DNA from: Diabrotica undecimpunctata
Lineage: Eukaryota > Arthropoda > Insecta > Coleoptera > Chrysomelidae
DNA: 64,000 bases
Direction: 5' to 3'
Assembly (NCBI RefSeq): GCF_040954645.1
Contig: NC_092803.1
Span: 8,061,230 to 8,125,229, forward strand
Both the position numbers and the translations under genes were made by a program. Every line of letters starts with the position of its first letter. Within the stretch, counting starts at the first letter, position 1. Shown here piece after piece: positions 11,326 to 23,400 of this stretch. The notes beneath the pieces are model-generated. The model ran no database searches. It saw nothing but the letters and a program-made list of their open reading frames with translations, and had not been told where the DNA came from.

Positions 11326-11458
11326 ATGGCGATGTCGACAAGAAGTAAAAGGATATTATCATTAGTGAATATTTCTAATGAAACAAATCTATTATTTCTT
11401 CCGAAATATGAGACTACTCATGGTACTTCTGTAACAGAACAGCAAATCGCAATAGCAG
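11326..11458 (+). CDS. Recombinase-like gene, exon 1
   Basis: Encodes 44 residues plus one base, starting MAMSTRSKRIL, and ends at a consensus donor CAG|GTAAGT. The single leftover G joins GT of exon 2 to make a Gly codon and continues the exon 2 frame upstream of its first in-frame Met. The short basic S-x-R-S-K-R-I leader is consistent with a nuclear protein. Confidence 0.75.
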
Positions 11459-14400
11459 GTAAGTTCTACAATATCTTGTAAAAATAAATATTAAAAAAAT
11501 TAATTTTTATTTGAAAATCAAATCGATACTTGTTAATTTTTTTTTTAATTATGCTTAATAATTTTACAATCACATTATCTTAATTAACATATTATAGGTT
11601 ACATACTTAACTTTATTATTTTTATTTATAATTATAAAAAGCCTATAGCAACTAATTTGTTTAAAATATATTTATAATCTTTTTTAGTCAAGAAAAGTAA
11701 TTATTGTAAAATAATAAGCATAATTCAAGACAAACACGGATTGATTTGATTTTCAAATAAAAAATATTGTAAAGGTTATTTTTTAAAGATATTATTTATC
11801 TTTGTTTATTTATTTATAATACATAAATATTTAAGTTACCTATCTTTTCATAACCTTTTCTATTGCTAATAATAAGAAGAAAGTAAAATTTTGCAAATTA
11901 AATATTTATTTTAAATTGTTTAAACAAATTTCTCGATTAAATAGATTCATAAGTTAACTTGAACTGAAACATCAATTTTTGTCGAGTAGAACCAGATATA
12001 TTGCGACTTTTATTTTGACTTTATGAATTCAGTTTTTGAAATAATAAAATCGAAAAATAAACAAAATGCTAACTCGGATTCTAAGCGTCGCGCGTCTTAA
12101 GACATTGAATTGTTCTAAATTCGTATAAAAATTCCGACATTTCGAGTAAAAAATAACTTCCTATATGTTGTTGCGTCTGAGTTATATTAAATATTTATAA
12201 GCTTAAAATTACAGTACTTTTATAAACCAATTTTTCAATATTTAATAATAATTTTTTATTTAATAAATAATTTAATTTAAAAAAGTAAACCTTATTATTC
12301 AATTTGTGCTTTCAAAATTCATGTACATCTAATACTTTACGCACAATAACGTTGTAGATAAAAGCTTTCTCGGATAAATAATTTTAAATTTGCAACAAGT
12401 ATTGAGTAAAACTTCTTGACATTTTAAAGATTTTTGTGAATTTTTAGAAAAGATTATTAATTGTTTTCAAAAAAACGTCTTTTGAAGCTATTTTTGGTAT
12501 AATTAAGCAACAAATTAACAAAAATGACTTTACAAACTTTAATTTTAAATGATTATTTGTGCTTTTTTAGTAAAATTCCACACACTTTTCCATGCAATTT
12601 TCCGGTCTTCACCTTTAGTATTTAAAATCAAATAGTGATCTTACATTGTTTATAAGTAAAAAATTACGTTTAATATTTTGCATATTTTGTTTATTACATA
12701 TTGTTATCAACAAATTTATCAAAGGCAATTGTTAGAGCTGCATTTTTTAAGTTGTTATTAATAGTTCATTTTTTAAATAAAATATAATAGAATAAAATAA
12801 ATTATCTTCAATAATTCAATATTAGGTACAAACCCAGTATCGCGCCCTGAATGTTAATAGAACTCCAGCTGTTAAATCAAGTCAGACATAATGTAGAAAT
12901 TACTCTTTTAAATGATATTTCGGACATTCAGGTGGCCTTTCTTAAAGTACAAATCCAACTGGGCAATTAATTTCATATTTTATATGTATCTGTGACAGTT
13001 CGTCTGTTTTTAATGATACTATAAAATTTGCACTCAACTGAGGTCAATGGTAGCGTTTATCCAACGTAAAATGGTGCAGCAATTTTATGCTAACTAAATC
13101 ATTAATCAACATGTTATCGAATTTGACAGCCAACACTACTGCCAAATTAATAAAGAAACTCCATAACTACTGTTATTTAGTAGGTTTGCTGAACACTCCC
13201 AATGATTCTTCCATCTCATCTGTATTTTAAACTTTTCACACTGGTCTGTTGATATTAGTTCGTAGTTCTCTGATATTTGTATCAGATATGTTGCGCTTTT
13301 CATTCTCGTGTATAGTGTAGGAACCTCACTTGATAATCCAATATAATTTATAGTTTCAGAAAGGTGAACATTTATAGATTGCAAAGCACTCACTCTTTAT
13401 TGATATAAATTTTTGTAAAATTAACTAAGTTTTGACTTTAAACTATGACCTTGATATTAGGTCATCATTTGTAGTCATGATATTCTCCTTTTTTGCCCTA
13501 ATCATAACGTCAAATCTCTCACGAACAAAAAAGCCTCCTAGTGACTCTTTCTATAAATATCGATTTTTCAATAGTAAGTAAATATTTTTTGCTACTTCAC
13601 AGATTTGGTATGAAATAAAGCTAGATTGATAAAAATCTTTCGTAAATACGAAACCATGACTGTCTGTATCAGGGCATTACTTTCGGTATATCATGGTTTG
13701 GTTGAGAATATTTTTCGTTTTTCCTTTGCAAACATATTTGATATGGTTTCATAGTTGCTTTTTATACTAAAGTCTTAACAATTAGGGCACGACCTATAAT
13801 CAGAATTTTTAAAATGTTGCTGCATTTTGAGTTGGTCGTCACCCAAGCAGATAAGCCTAAAAATTCAGTACGTCCCTCTTTTGTGTTCTCTAGCATTTTG
13901 CTACTTCAGTCTCAGTCATCTCTTGATGAAATTTAAAAATGTCGGCCCATGTTTTTAGATAACTAATTTATCAAACTGTTACTGATGAAATGTTACTCTG
14001 TGTTAACCAATATATATTTTTTAAATCTTTAAATATTGGTGCTTAAATCAAATATAAAATAAAGCGATATCTTACATAATTTATAAATTTTAACTGTTTT
14101 CAAAAATTGATTCGGATCCGAGTCGTCAGCATATCGCTAAGCGATTTCGAATCGTGAGTCCATTTTATATACCAGGGAAGTAACAGTCTTTGACACAGGT
14201 ATCTAACAACTGCTTTTGATAAAATTGGTGATAACAATATGTAATAAACAAAATATGCAAAATATTAAACGCAATTTTTTACTTATAAACAATATATAAA
14301 CAATGTAAGATCGCTATTTGATTTTAATTACCTACTAAGTAAAACCGATAAATTATATGGAAAAATGACACATTTTTTCTTAAAAAGCATAGAATCATTT

Positions 14401-17400
14401 AAAATAAGAGCTTATTTTTTGCTAAATTATTGCAAAAATAGCTTCAAAACTGGTTTTTTTAAAATTATTAATACCTTTTCTAAAAACGGATAAAAAACTT
14501 TAGTTGTTCATGAGATTAGGGACAATATCACAAGTATGTAGATATAAAAATAAAAATAGTTATTACAAAATCTTACAATGTTATATATTGTTTATAAGTA
14601 AAAAAACGTTTATTCTTTTGTATATTTTGTTTATTACATCACCAAATTTATCAAAAGCAGTTGTTGGATACCTGTATACCTCAGTGTCACGAAAAATGCT
14701 TTATATTTGCTAATATCCCTGGAAGGTCTATTATGAATTCAAAATAACTGAAATCAAGTTGAGTTTTAGTAAATACAATAGAATTATACAATAATACAAT
14801 TTCACAGAATGGTGTCCAGGTAAGAAGTATTCAAATTGAAATAATGTTATTACTTATTGCATTAATTACCTAATAGTAAAGAAGGGTCGAGATAGCTTGC
14901 GGTACCCTATTGTCAAAAAGATTTATATTTAGTACCTGAAAATTTGGAAAACAATTTAGGTATACATTATTATTCAAATTAGACGGGAATTAAAGACTGC
15001 TCAAAACATATTGCTTGGATTATCTGTTTAGTACAAATAGTTTATATTAGGTACATTTTAGGATATAAATATTTTAAGAATATTAAAATAAGACGGAAAT
15101 TCCAGATAGGTTAAAATAACTTATATTCTATAGTAAAATGAATTTATATTAACAGGGCCTTTCAAAAATTTAAAGATACTAAAGATTATATATAAAGATA
15201 CACAGAAAATTTAAATATTAGTTTTTATTTTAATTTTATGTCAACATTACAATTGAAAGTTAAATATATGCTATTAGTAAACATTAAAGGATATTACAAA
15301 GAAATATTAACCTATTTATTTTGTTTATGGAAATGTTTGAAACAATCACTTAAGCAGATAAGTAGCTGTTTTTTTGGGACTATACACACACTCATGCATT
15401 ATTTTTATGACAGAATATGCTCTGAAACGTTTCCTTTTCTTTCGGCTTTCTCTGATTTACTAACAATTTTTGTACGTAAATGTTCGTGTGCAGTATTCCG
15501 TCGTTCTTTGCTGTTATTGTTATGAATTGATTCACGAATTACTTCTAACCGGAAAGAGACAGTTTGGTCCCAGAATATATATTGTACAGAAAAAAAGGCA
15601 TTAAGCGATTAATTAATAAGAAGCTTAAGTTAAAACCTCAAGTTTTTCTGGAGTATGATTAATACGACAACCTTTGATAATGTCGATCGATAACGGCCAT
15701 ATACAATACTTATTATATTTGATTATTGGTAATGGTTTGGACAATACTATTCTCTTTTCGTTCTATATTCAGTCCTTGTATGTGTAAACTCTTGTATCTA
15801 TATATATGTATGTGTAAAAACTGTCCTGGATATATACAAAACACCTTTTTTATCATGCGATTAACCATACATTTATTCATTGATTCATTAAGCATTACAA
15901 TCGGTAGGGTATAGGTAACGCCATGGCGTTCAAAATCCTATTCTTGCGTGAGGTGGATTATTCCTTTATGTCATTTATAGCTAGCTGTGTGTCTTTGCTG
16001 TTTTCATGACTCTTTTTCATTTCTTCCTGTCTTTGCACTTAACTTTCCAGTATTTAACTTTCATTATTCTTATATGTTCTTCTGCATCATCCAGCCAGCT
16101 TCTTTTAGACCTTATTTTACACCTGGGCCGTGGTGGTGTCCATTTAGTTATCCTTCTCAGTATATCTTTGTGTGGTGAGTGGTCGTCTCTGTATATGTCC
16201 TATCCAGTTTAAGCGAAGAGATATCTATTATTTTCTACCTTTAATTCTTCTTCAATTTCGGCATTTTTTTTTCAATCTTGTTTCTCCATCTTTTGTTACA
16301 TTAAGCCCAGTATTGTTTTAATTTTTTTTTTATTTTAAATTTCAGACGGCTATCTTTCCCTTTCTTGTTAATTGTTATTTTCATCCCATATTTAACAACA
16401 GGTCTTATTAAGTTCTTATACAGGTACATCTTTGTTCTCTTACTTAGACTCTTGCTTCTTAACAGATTTTTATTTATTCCATTTGTTTTCTTTTCTTTTA
16501 AAATTCTTTCCTCTGTTCTCTATTTTCAGATTTTCCCTGTTGTTACTCTCAAGTAGCTAAAGGTCGAACAGTTTTAAATTTATGGTTTTATGTTACAAGA
16601 CATTTCTGAGTTGTATGTCGTCCTTCCCTATCGTCATGCATTTTGTTTTGTGTTGGTTTTTCTCTAGGCCTATTCTTTTTGCTTTCTTATCTAATTTTTA
16701 ACTGCTCTCATAAGTGTTATCTTCGTCTTTGCTATGATGACTAGCTCATCTGCACATGCTATTACTTGAAGTTGATCTGTAATAATGTTTTTGTTTACGT
16801 CCTTCTTATTATTGTTTCTTATATTAGGTTAAACAGTGTTGATGAGATAGAGTCGCCTTGGTTCAGGCCTTTATTTACTTTGATCTCCTTAGAAGCTGTT
16901 CCGTTGAAACTTATCTTTGCTGTGGTGTTCTTTAGACTTATTGTTGGCATAGGTCTTAATTTTTCTGGGATTCCAAGATGCTCTCGCTCTTCCATCATTT
17001 TCGTCCGATTAATTTTACTATCAATTTTGGAATCTATGAATATTACGTGCATTTCTCTGTTGTCTTCTTCTTCTTCTTCGTGCGACTAGGATTACTCCTG
17101 TTTGGAGGCAGTCGTCGTTGACTGTACATTATCTTTCCACCTTTTTGGCGGCCTTCCAACGGGTCTTCTGCTATACGGTTTGTTTTTTTTACAGATGTTC
17201 GCTAATCTATCTAGCCCCATTCGGTTTACATGTTCATTCCAGTTTTTTTTTTCTTGTTTTTATCCACCTGTTAATATTTTGAATTTTGCATTGTTCACGT
17301 ATACTTCTGTTGGTTTGTCTGTCTCTTAATGATATGCCCGCTATTGATCTTATTACTTTCATTTCGATATTGTTGATTTCTTGTTTCGTCTTTCTTGTAT

Positions 17401-20400
17401 CGGTCCTTGTCTCCGCTGCATATGTTAGGATTGGTCTTACTTCTCTGTTGTATTCTCTCGAATTTGTTCGAAATGTTCTGATATCCTAATATTCGTTCAG
17501 CGCATAATTTAAATCTTTAGTATGTTTGCTTGAATTTAATCATTATCGGACTCCTCCCGATGTTGTTTTTTATAAATAGGTACTATAACACCTATGTTCC
17601 AACTATCTGATAGTATGTTTATATTTTTGTTGTATTACCTTGTTTATTTTGTTAAGTAATTTTCATCCTTCGTATTTTATTAATTCCACTTCTATTTCTC
17701 TATCTCCTGGTGCTTTTCCATTTTGGAGATTTTTATTTTTCTTTTTGTAATTCTTTATCTGTGGCAATTTCTGCTTCGTCGTTATCTTGTATTATTCGTT
17801 TTACTTCTTTATTCCAGTTTGTTTCCGCCGTAGCGAGTATAATTTTTCCGTAATATTCTTCCCTTATTTTGCTGATCTGTTTATCTCCAAATTTCTTCTT
17901 TTTGGTTTTTTATACCTCTTGTTTTAATGCTGAGCATATTGTTTGTTGGTCTGACTTTTTGCAAAACTGTTTTATTTTATGATTTTTTTCTGCTCTTTTC
18001 AATATCCTGTAGCTTTTCATCTAAGCAGTAATTTTTCTTATTTTTATTTGTTGCGTTGGCTTTGTTCTCCGCTATTTTCTTCCCTGTTTTGTTTTGAAGG
18101 GTTGTAGATCCATGTCATTTTGATGGAGTTTTTTAGCGTTCTCTCTTTTAAACAGTCTTAATCGTACCAGTCTTTATTTCTTTTTGTTGTTTTTTTTCTT
18201 TCCTATTATACCATCTGTTGTTTCATTTATTTTGCTTTTTAATTCTTCTCATCCTTCGTTTTTGTTTCTGGGTTGACTCATTAGGTTGTATATATTTTCA
18301 TTAATCTTTTCTGTCCGTGTCTGCGTTTGTCACTTCGTAAGATCCATGTCCAGTGTTTTTTGTATTTGTGTTCTTTAGTTGTTAGGGCGTAATCAATTTG
18401 ATTTTATCTCTCTCACGGGTGTCTCTAGATTGCCTTGTGTTTTCTTGGAAGCTCAGATGTTGTCGATATGAAAGTCATATTTAGTGTTGCTGTGTGTTGA
18501 CAAATTCTGTAGTTGTTGTCATTGCCATTGGTTTTTTCTTATAGAGATCCTTTCCCGTTTCAGACTATATCTTTTAACTATCCTTCTTTCCCCAGTTATG
18601 CGTTTGTCTCCCAGTATTAACAGAATGTTTTTTTGGTATTTCGTTGCATGATTTATTTAGGTTTTCGTAGAATTCCTTTTTCTCTGTTTAATCCATTGAC
18701 ACGGATAATTTGGCAGCCAAAAGTGATAGAAAGGATTGTTAGGACATTTGGCCTAGATTCCGTATAAACAGGACACATAAAGGAGTTTTATCTAGTGAGT
18801 AGTGATAAAAGAACACTTCTATATTAAAAATTAAAATGTAAGGACGACAGGGACAATTTTAGAGTTGAAACAATTGAATTTTAACTGATTATCGAGAATA
18901 ATATTGCAAAGTCATAAAGTTCGAAACGTAACAATAAATTTAAATAATTTGTATTATTTTTTTTTGTTATTTTTTTAATTAGTATCTTTTTTTAAAAGCT
19001 AATTTAACATGGGCTACACAGTTTAAATTTTAAGATCATTCACTTAGAAGTATCACAGGAACATTGATATTTCTAAGTGATTTATTTATACGTGTAATAA
19101 TTAATTTCCCAAGGTATTTTAACATTTTAGTTAATTGTATTGAACAAAGAATGTTATTCGTTTCCTTCTATTAATGTTAATATTGAATACTAGCCAAAGA
19201 CAAAGGTACTTCTAATTCAAAAAATCTAATAATTGGTAATTTGGCGACTGTAATTAAAATTATCCGGATATCTTATATAATAAAAATAAACAATTTAATA
19301 TTTTTTTATTTGGCTTAAATTCTATTTTGTTATTTTCCAATCACGTTTCGGCTTCCCTTTTGGCAAGCTAAGAAGCTTACATTCTCTACAACTTTTCTAT
19401 GAATTTTAATTAAATTACAGGTTTCTCTTTGGACGCACAAAGAGGGGACATTATGATAAGTGATGATCAAGACAAGACCTCAGGGAGTGAATATATTCCG
19501 TCTTCGTCAAACTCGGCAGTATCAGAAAACGAGAGATTTCGAAAACGTAAAAACAACAACAAACCAAACGAAAACAACTCACATTTGAAAAAAAATGTAA
19601 TATTGCAGAATTTGGTGACACAAGATTCTGAATGCAGAACAAAGCATACTAAAAAATCTAAGTGGATAAAAACAAGCAGCGAGCAAGCAGATGCAGCAAA
19701 ATATAGCGAGGCACCTGATAAAAAGTTTATTATGGATACATTCTTCGAAAGTGTACAAGCTACACATTCTAAAGTACGTAACTTGAAAGAAAAAAATGAA
19801 AAAGAAGATGAGGATATAAATGGATTATATAATTCTAATACGGCGAACTATATTGGAAGCAAAAAATTTGGTGAAATAAAAATAGGTAGGGAACAAAAAT
19901 GTTTAAGAACGAATAACGGAATACCTGATGAAAAGTCAGTCATGGATACATTTTTGGATAGCTTACATGATGTGCATTCTGAAGAGCAGAATGAAAACGT
20001 AGTTGAGAAAGACAAAAAAAGAATAAGCGAAGAAACTGTGAAAAGTACGGAAGCAAGTGATAAATCCATACTGTCATATAGAAAAGAAACTACGATTAAA
20101 GATACATGTATAAAGGTAGTTGCAGCATCAAATAAAGACGGGAAAAGGATAAGAGATAAGACTCACGTCTGTTTTATTTGTGACAAGTCAGTTATCCATA
20201 TGGGTAGACACTTTGAAACCTTACATTCAGAGACTAGCGAAGTAGCAAAATGCTTAGCATATCCAAAGAACTCAAAAGAGCGTCGTGCCGGATTCCTCGA
20301 GCTTATCCGCGTGGGTGATTTTTATCACAATTGCAATGTATTAGCTACCAAAATTGGAGAATTAATACTTATGCGACGGCCAACTAAAAATGAAGCAAAA

Positions 20401-23400
20401 TTCGTTAAACATTCTGAATATGGGCCGTGCCCTAATTGTTTGGGCTTTTGTCTGAAAAAACATCTATGGCACCATATCAAATATGTTTGCACAGAAAAAC
20501 TGAACAGCGAGAAATATTCAGAACCGAAGCATGTTATATCTGAAAGTAATGCATTGATACATGATATTCATGGTTTCGGATTTACGAAGGATTTTCATCA
20601 ATCTATAGTGAATAGCTTTATCCCAGACCAGATTGGTGAAATAGCAAAAAATGATCCACTAATACTAAAATATGGATCAATGCAGTTTGAAAAGTACGGC
20701 AAAACGCAAAATGAGTTAATACGTCAAAATATGAGACAGTTGGCACGTTTAACAGTAGCTTTAAGAAAGCTAAATAAAAATCCATTACAATCATTAAGTG
20801 ACTTTCTTGTTCCTGAGAAATTTGACATAATCGTTCAAGCTACAAAGGAGGTCAGCATCACTACAGTTGATGACGAAACATCGAGGCCACAATTTAAAAT
20901 TCCGAGTTTGGCGCTCAAAATTGGGTATAGTTTACAGAAATGTATATCAATAGAGAGGGGCAGCGCTTTACGATCTGGGAATGTAAAGCGAAATAAATCC
21001 TTGTCCTCCTTTATGCAGCTTATGAAATTAGAATGGAATGTTCGGATATCGTCAGGTGCGGTTGCTACACTAAACAAGAGAAAGATGAATGCAGCACAAT
21101 TGCTGCCAATAACTAATGATTTGCTCAAGCTGAACAAATATATAGATACTTATATTTTGTCAGCTAAAGATGATATTGAAAGTGAAGAGAGAAATCACAA
21201 GTCCTGGGTAAGGCTTGCTACTCTAGTTTTATCCCGTATCATTCTTTTTAACAAACGACGCTCCGGAGAAGCGGCACGGATGAAGATGAGCGATTATATT
21301 AACAGACCAAGGTGGGAAGATCAAAGTACAGATGATATAAAGGAATCATTGACACCAATTGAGCGCAAGTTGGCCGATACTTTAACTGTCGTTGAAGTAG
21401 AAGGAAAGAGAGGAAGAAAAGTTCCAGTAATTTTGACGCCCGTAATAAAAGAGTCTATCGATTTGCTGATTCGACACCGGTATCAGTGTAACATTTCTTT
21501 GCAAAACAAATACATTTTTGCGAGATCAAATCCATCATTAAGCCACCTCAGAGGTCATGACTGCTTGAATAAGACATGTGAGGAAGTACAACTTGAAAAC
21601 GCGTCACTGATCAGTGGAACAAAGCTAAGGAAGTATGTAGCGACGGTTTGTCAGTTGTTCAACATGTCAGAGAATGAATATGATTGGCTGGCAAGACATT
21701 TAGGACATGACATAAGAGTACATAGAGAATTTTACAGATTGCATGAAAGTGCAGTTGAATTAACTAAAGTCAGCAGGCTACTGATTGCTGTAGACAAAGG
21801 TGAAGCCAGCCGATTTGCCGGAAAACGCATTGAGGATATTTCCATAGAAGGTAAGAAAACTCTCAACATGTTGAAATTCTTAATTTGTCCAACTTAAGGC
21901 ATTTGTGAAATATTCATGGGGTTAAAGTTCATAAATGGCTACACAAAATAAAATAATGCTGAAAATAAGTATTTGGCTAAATTTAATAAAAATTAGCTAA
22001 AATTTAGGATTTTTAATAATTTCACTTTGTAAAATATTTTTTTTTTGCAATAACTCAAATTTTAAGTTAATCGCATCCATGAAAATTTTGAATTTAAATA
22101 TCCTGAACATATGTATTTTCAAACTGTCATTAACATTTTACTTTTCATTTTAATCCTTGATTGTTTTTTAAAATCTCGAAGTTTGCAATTTTGCCATTTT
22201 TGTCCCACAGTTTTACCATTAGCAAAACCAGCTTATTGGATAGCAGACACGTGTTTCGCTCATTATGCTAATATCTTCAGGAGACAAGTTTTGTAATCCA
22301 ACATCACATATATTTTTGTCCAAACTTCACCTATTCAACTTAAGTATTTTCATACTTGCGAATCATCGGAACACTTTCTATTTCACATATTATATAATCG
22401 GGTAACTTAAGACACAAAACGGTATAAAGTGTTGCTCGACTTCGGCTCACATTGAACAAAGGTTGCGTCCTTATTTGTACGTATTGCCTTATGTAATTAT
22501 GTATAATTTCTTTCCACTTTAACTTTAAATATTAGCTTACTATACTAGTTGTTAATCTTCCCTAAAGAACTTTCCCGATAGTCGTCAATTAGTGCCGTAA
22601 AGCCAATAATCACCTGTCTCCATCTAATCATAACGAAGTTTTGCAGTGTTTTGTCAAACATTTAATAATATTCTTTGTATCGGCATCTAAGTAAGATTAA
22701 TTAAATTTGTATCATTGAATTATTTATATAATTAAATGGAATTTAACACCAAAAAATTGGACATATATAATACTGGGATAATTGCTACATATTTTGTACC
22801 AGACAACACCCTACTACGGGTTATTGTAATTTCGGCATTTAGTTTGCCATGTGCCGTTGACCTGAGGCTGCATAGAAAATTATAGTATGCGAATCCGGTC
22901 GTCGGTGATGAAATAAATTGATTGTGAGTAAATCCTTATTGGACCCAGATAGGCAAAATATTTAAGATTTAAAGAAATGTTTATTTTCAATACCCTAATA
23001 TTTTGTATATAAGAATATTTCACATTGCGTTATGTAGGGGAATTAATTTGTATATTTAGAGCAAATCTTAGAGCTTATTTCTAAAATAAATATGTTCTTA
23101 AATTTACTATTCTCTAGATTTGCCGTATTTGGAGGACGAAGCTGATATTGAACCAGAAAGTGAGGACGAAAATATTGAAATAGATCCAAATAGTGTAGCG
23201 GGAGTGCCTGAAGTACAAACAACGAAAAGACGAATCGCAAAAAAAGGTTAGTTACACTTTACAGAATTGAATTAATATTACGGCCTATTATTAAGTAACA
23301 TTTTGTATATACGGTTACGTGAAATTGGCCTGCTATTTTGGGACATACTGTATGTGTTTAAATTGTTTTCATTATTAAAGGTAATAATACTAATACTAAT

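Larger units (their letters stand above)
11459..19420 (+). other. Intron 1 of the recombinase-like gene (8 kb, repeat-filled)
   Basis: It is bounded by GTAAGT and TTACAG. It contains an imperfect inverted repeat (11502-11764), foldback repeats (12425-14735), AT-rich sequence without genes (14740-16040), and a degenerate RTE-like element with a second copy nested inside (16040-18690). The segment 18700-19420 is AT-rich with one hairpin. No additional exon is required to keep the frame, although a skipped or alternative exon cannot be excluded. Confidence 0.7.

Noticed and set aside
15238..15525. 95-codon plus-strand open frame in intron 1
   Set aside because: No recognisable domain, no exon-like boundaries, and not needed for the host gene frame.
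19848..21137. Minus-strand open frames inside exon 2
   Set aside because: Hydrophobic shadows of the long plus-strand recombinase exon.
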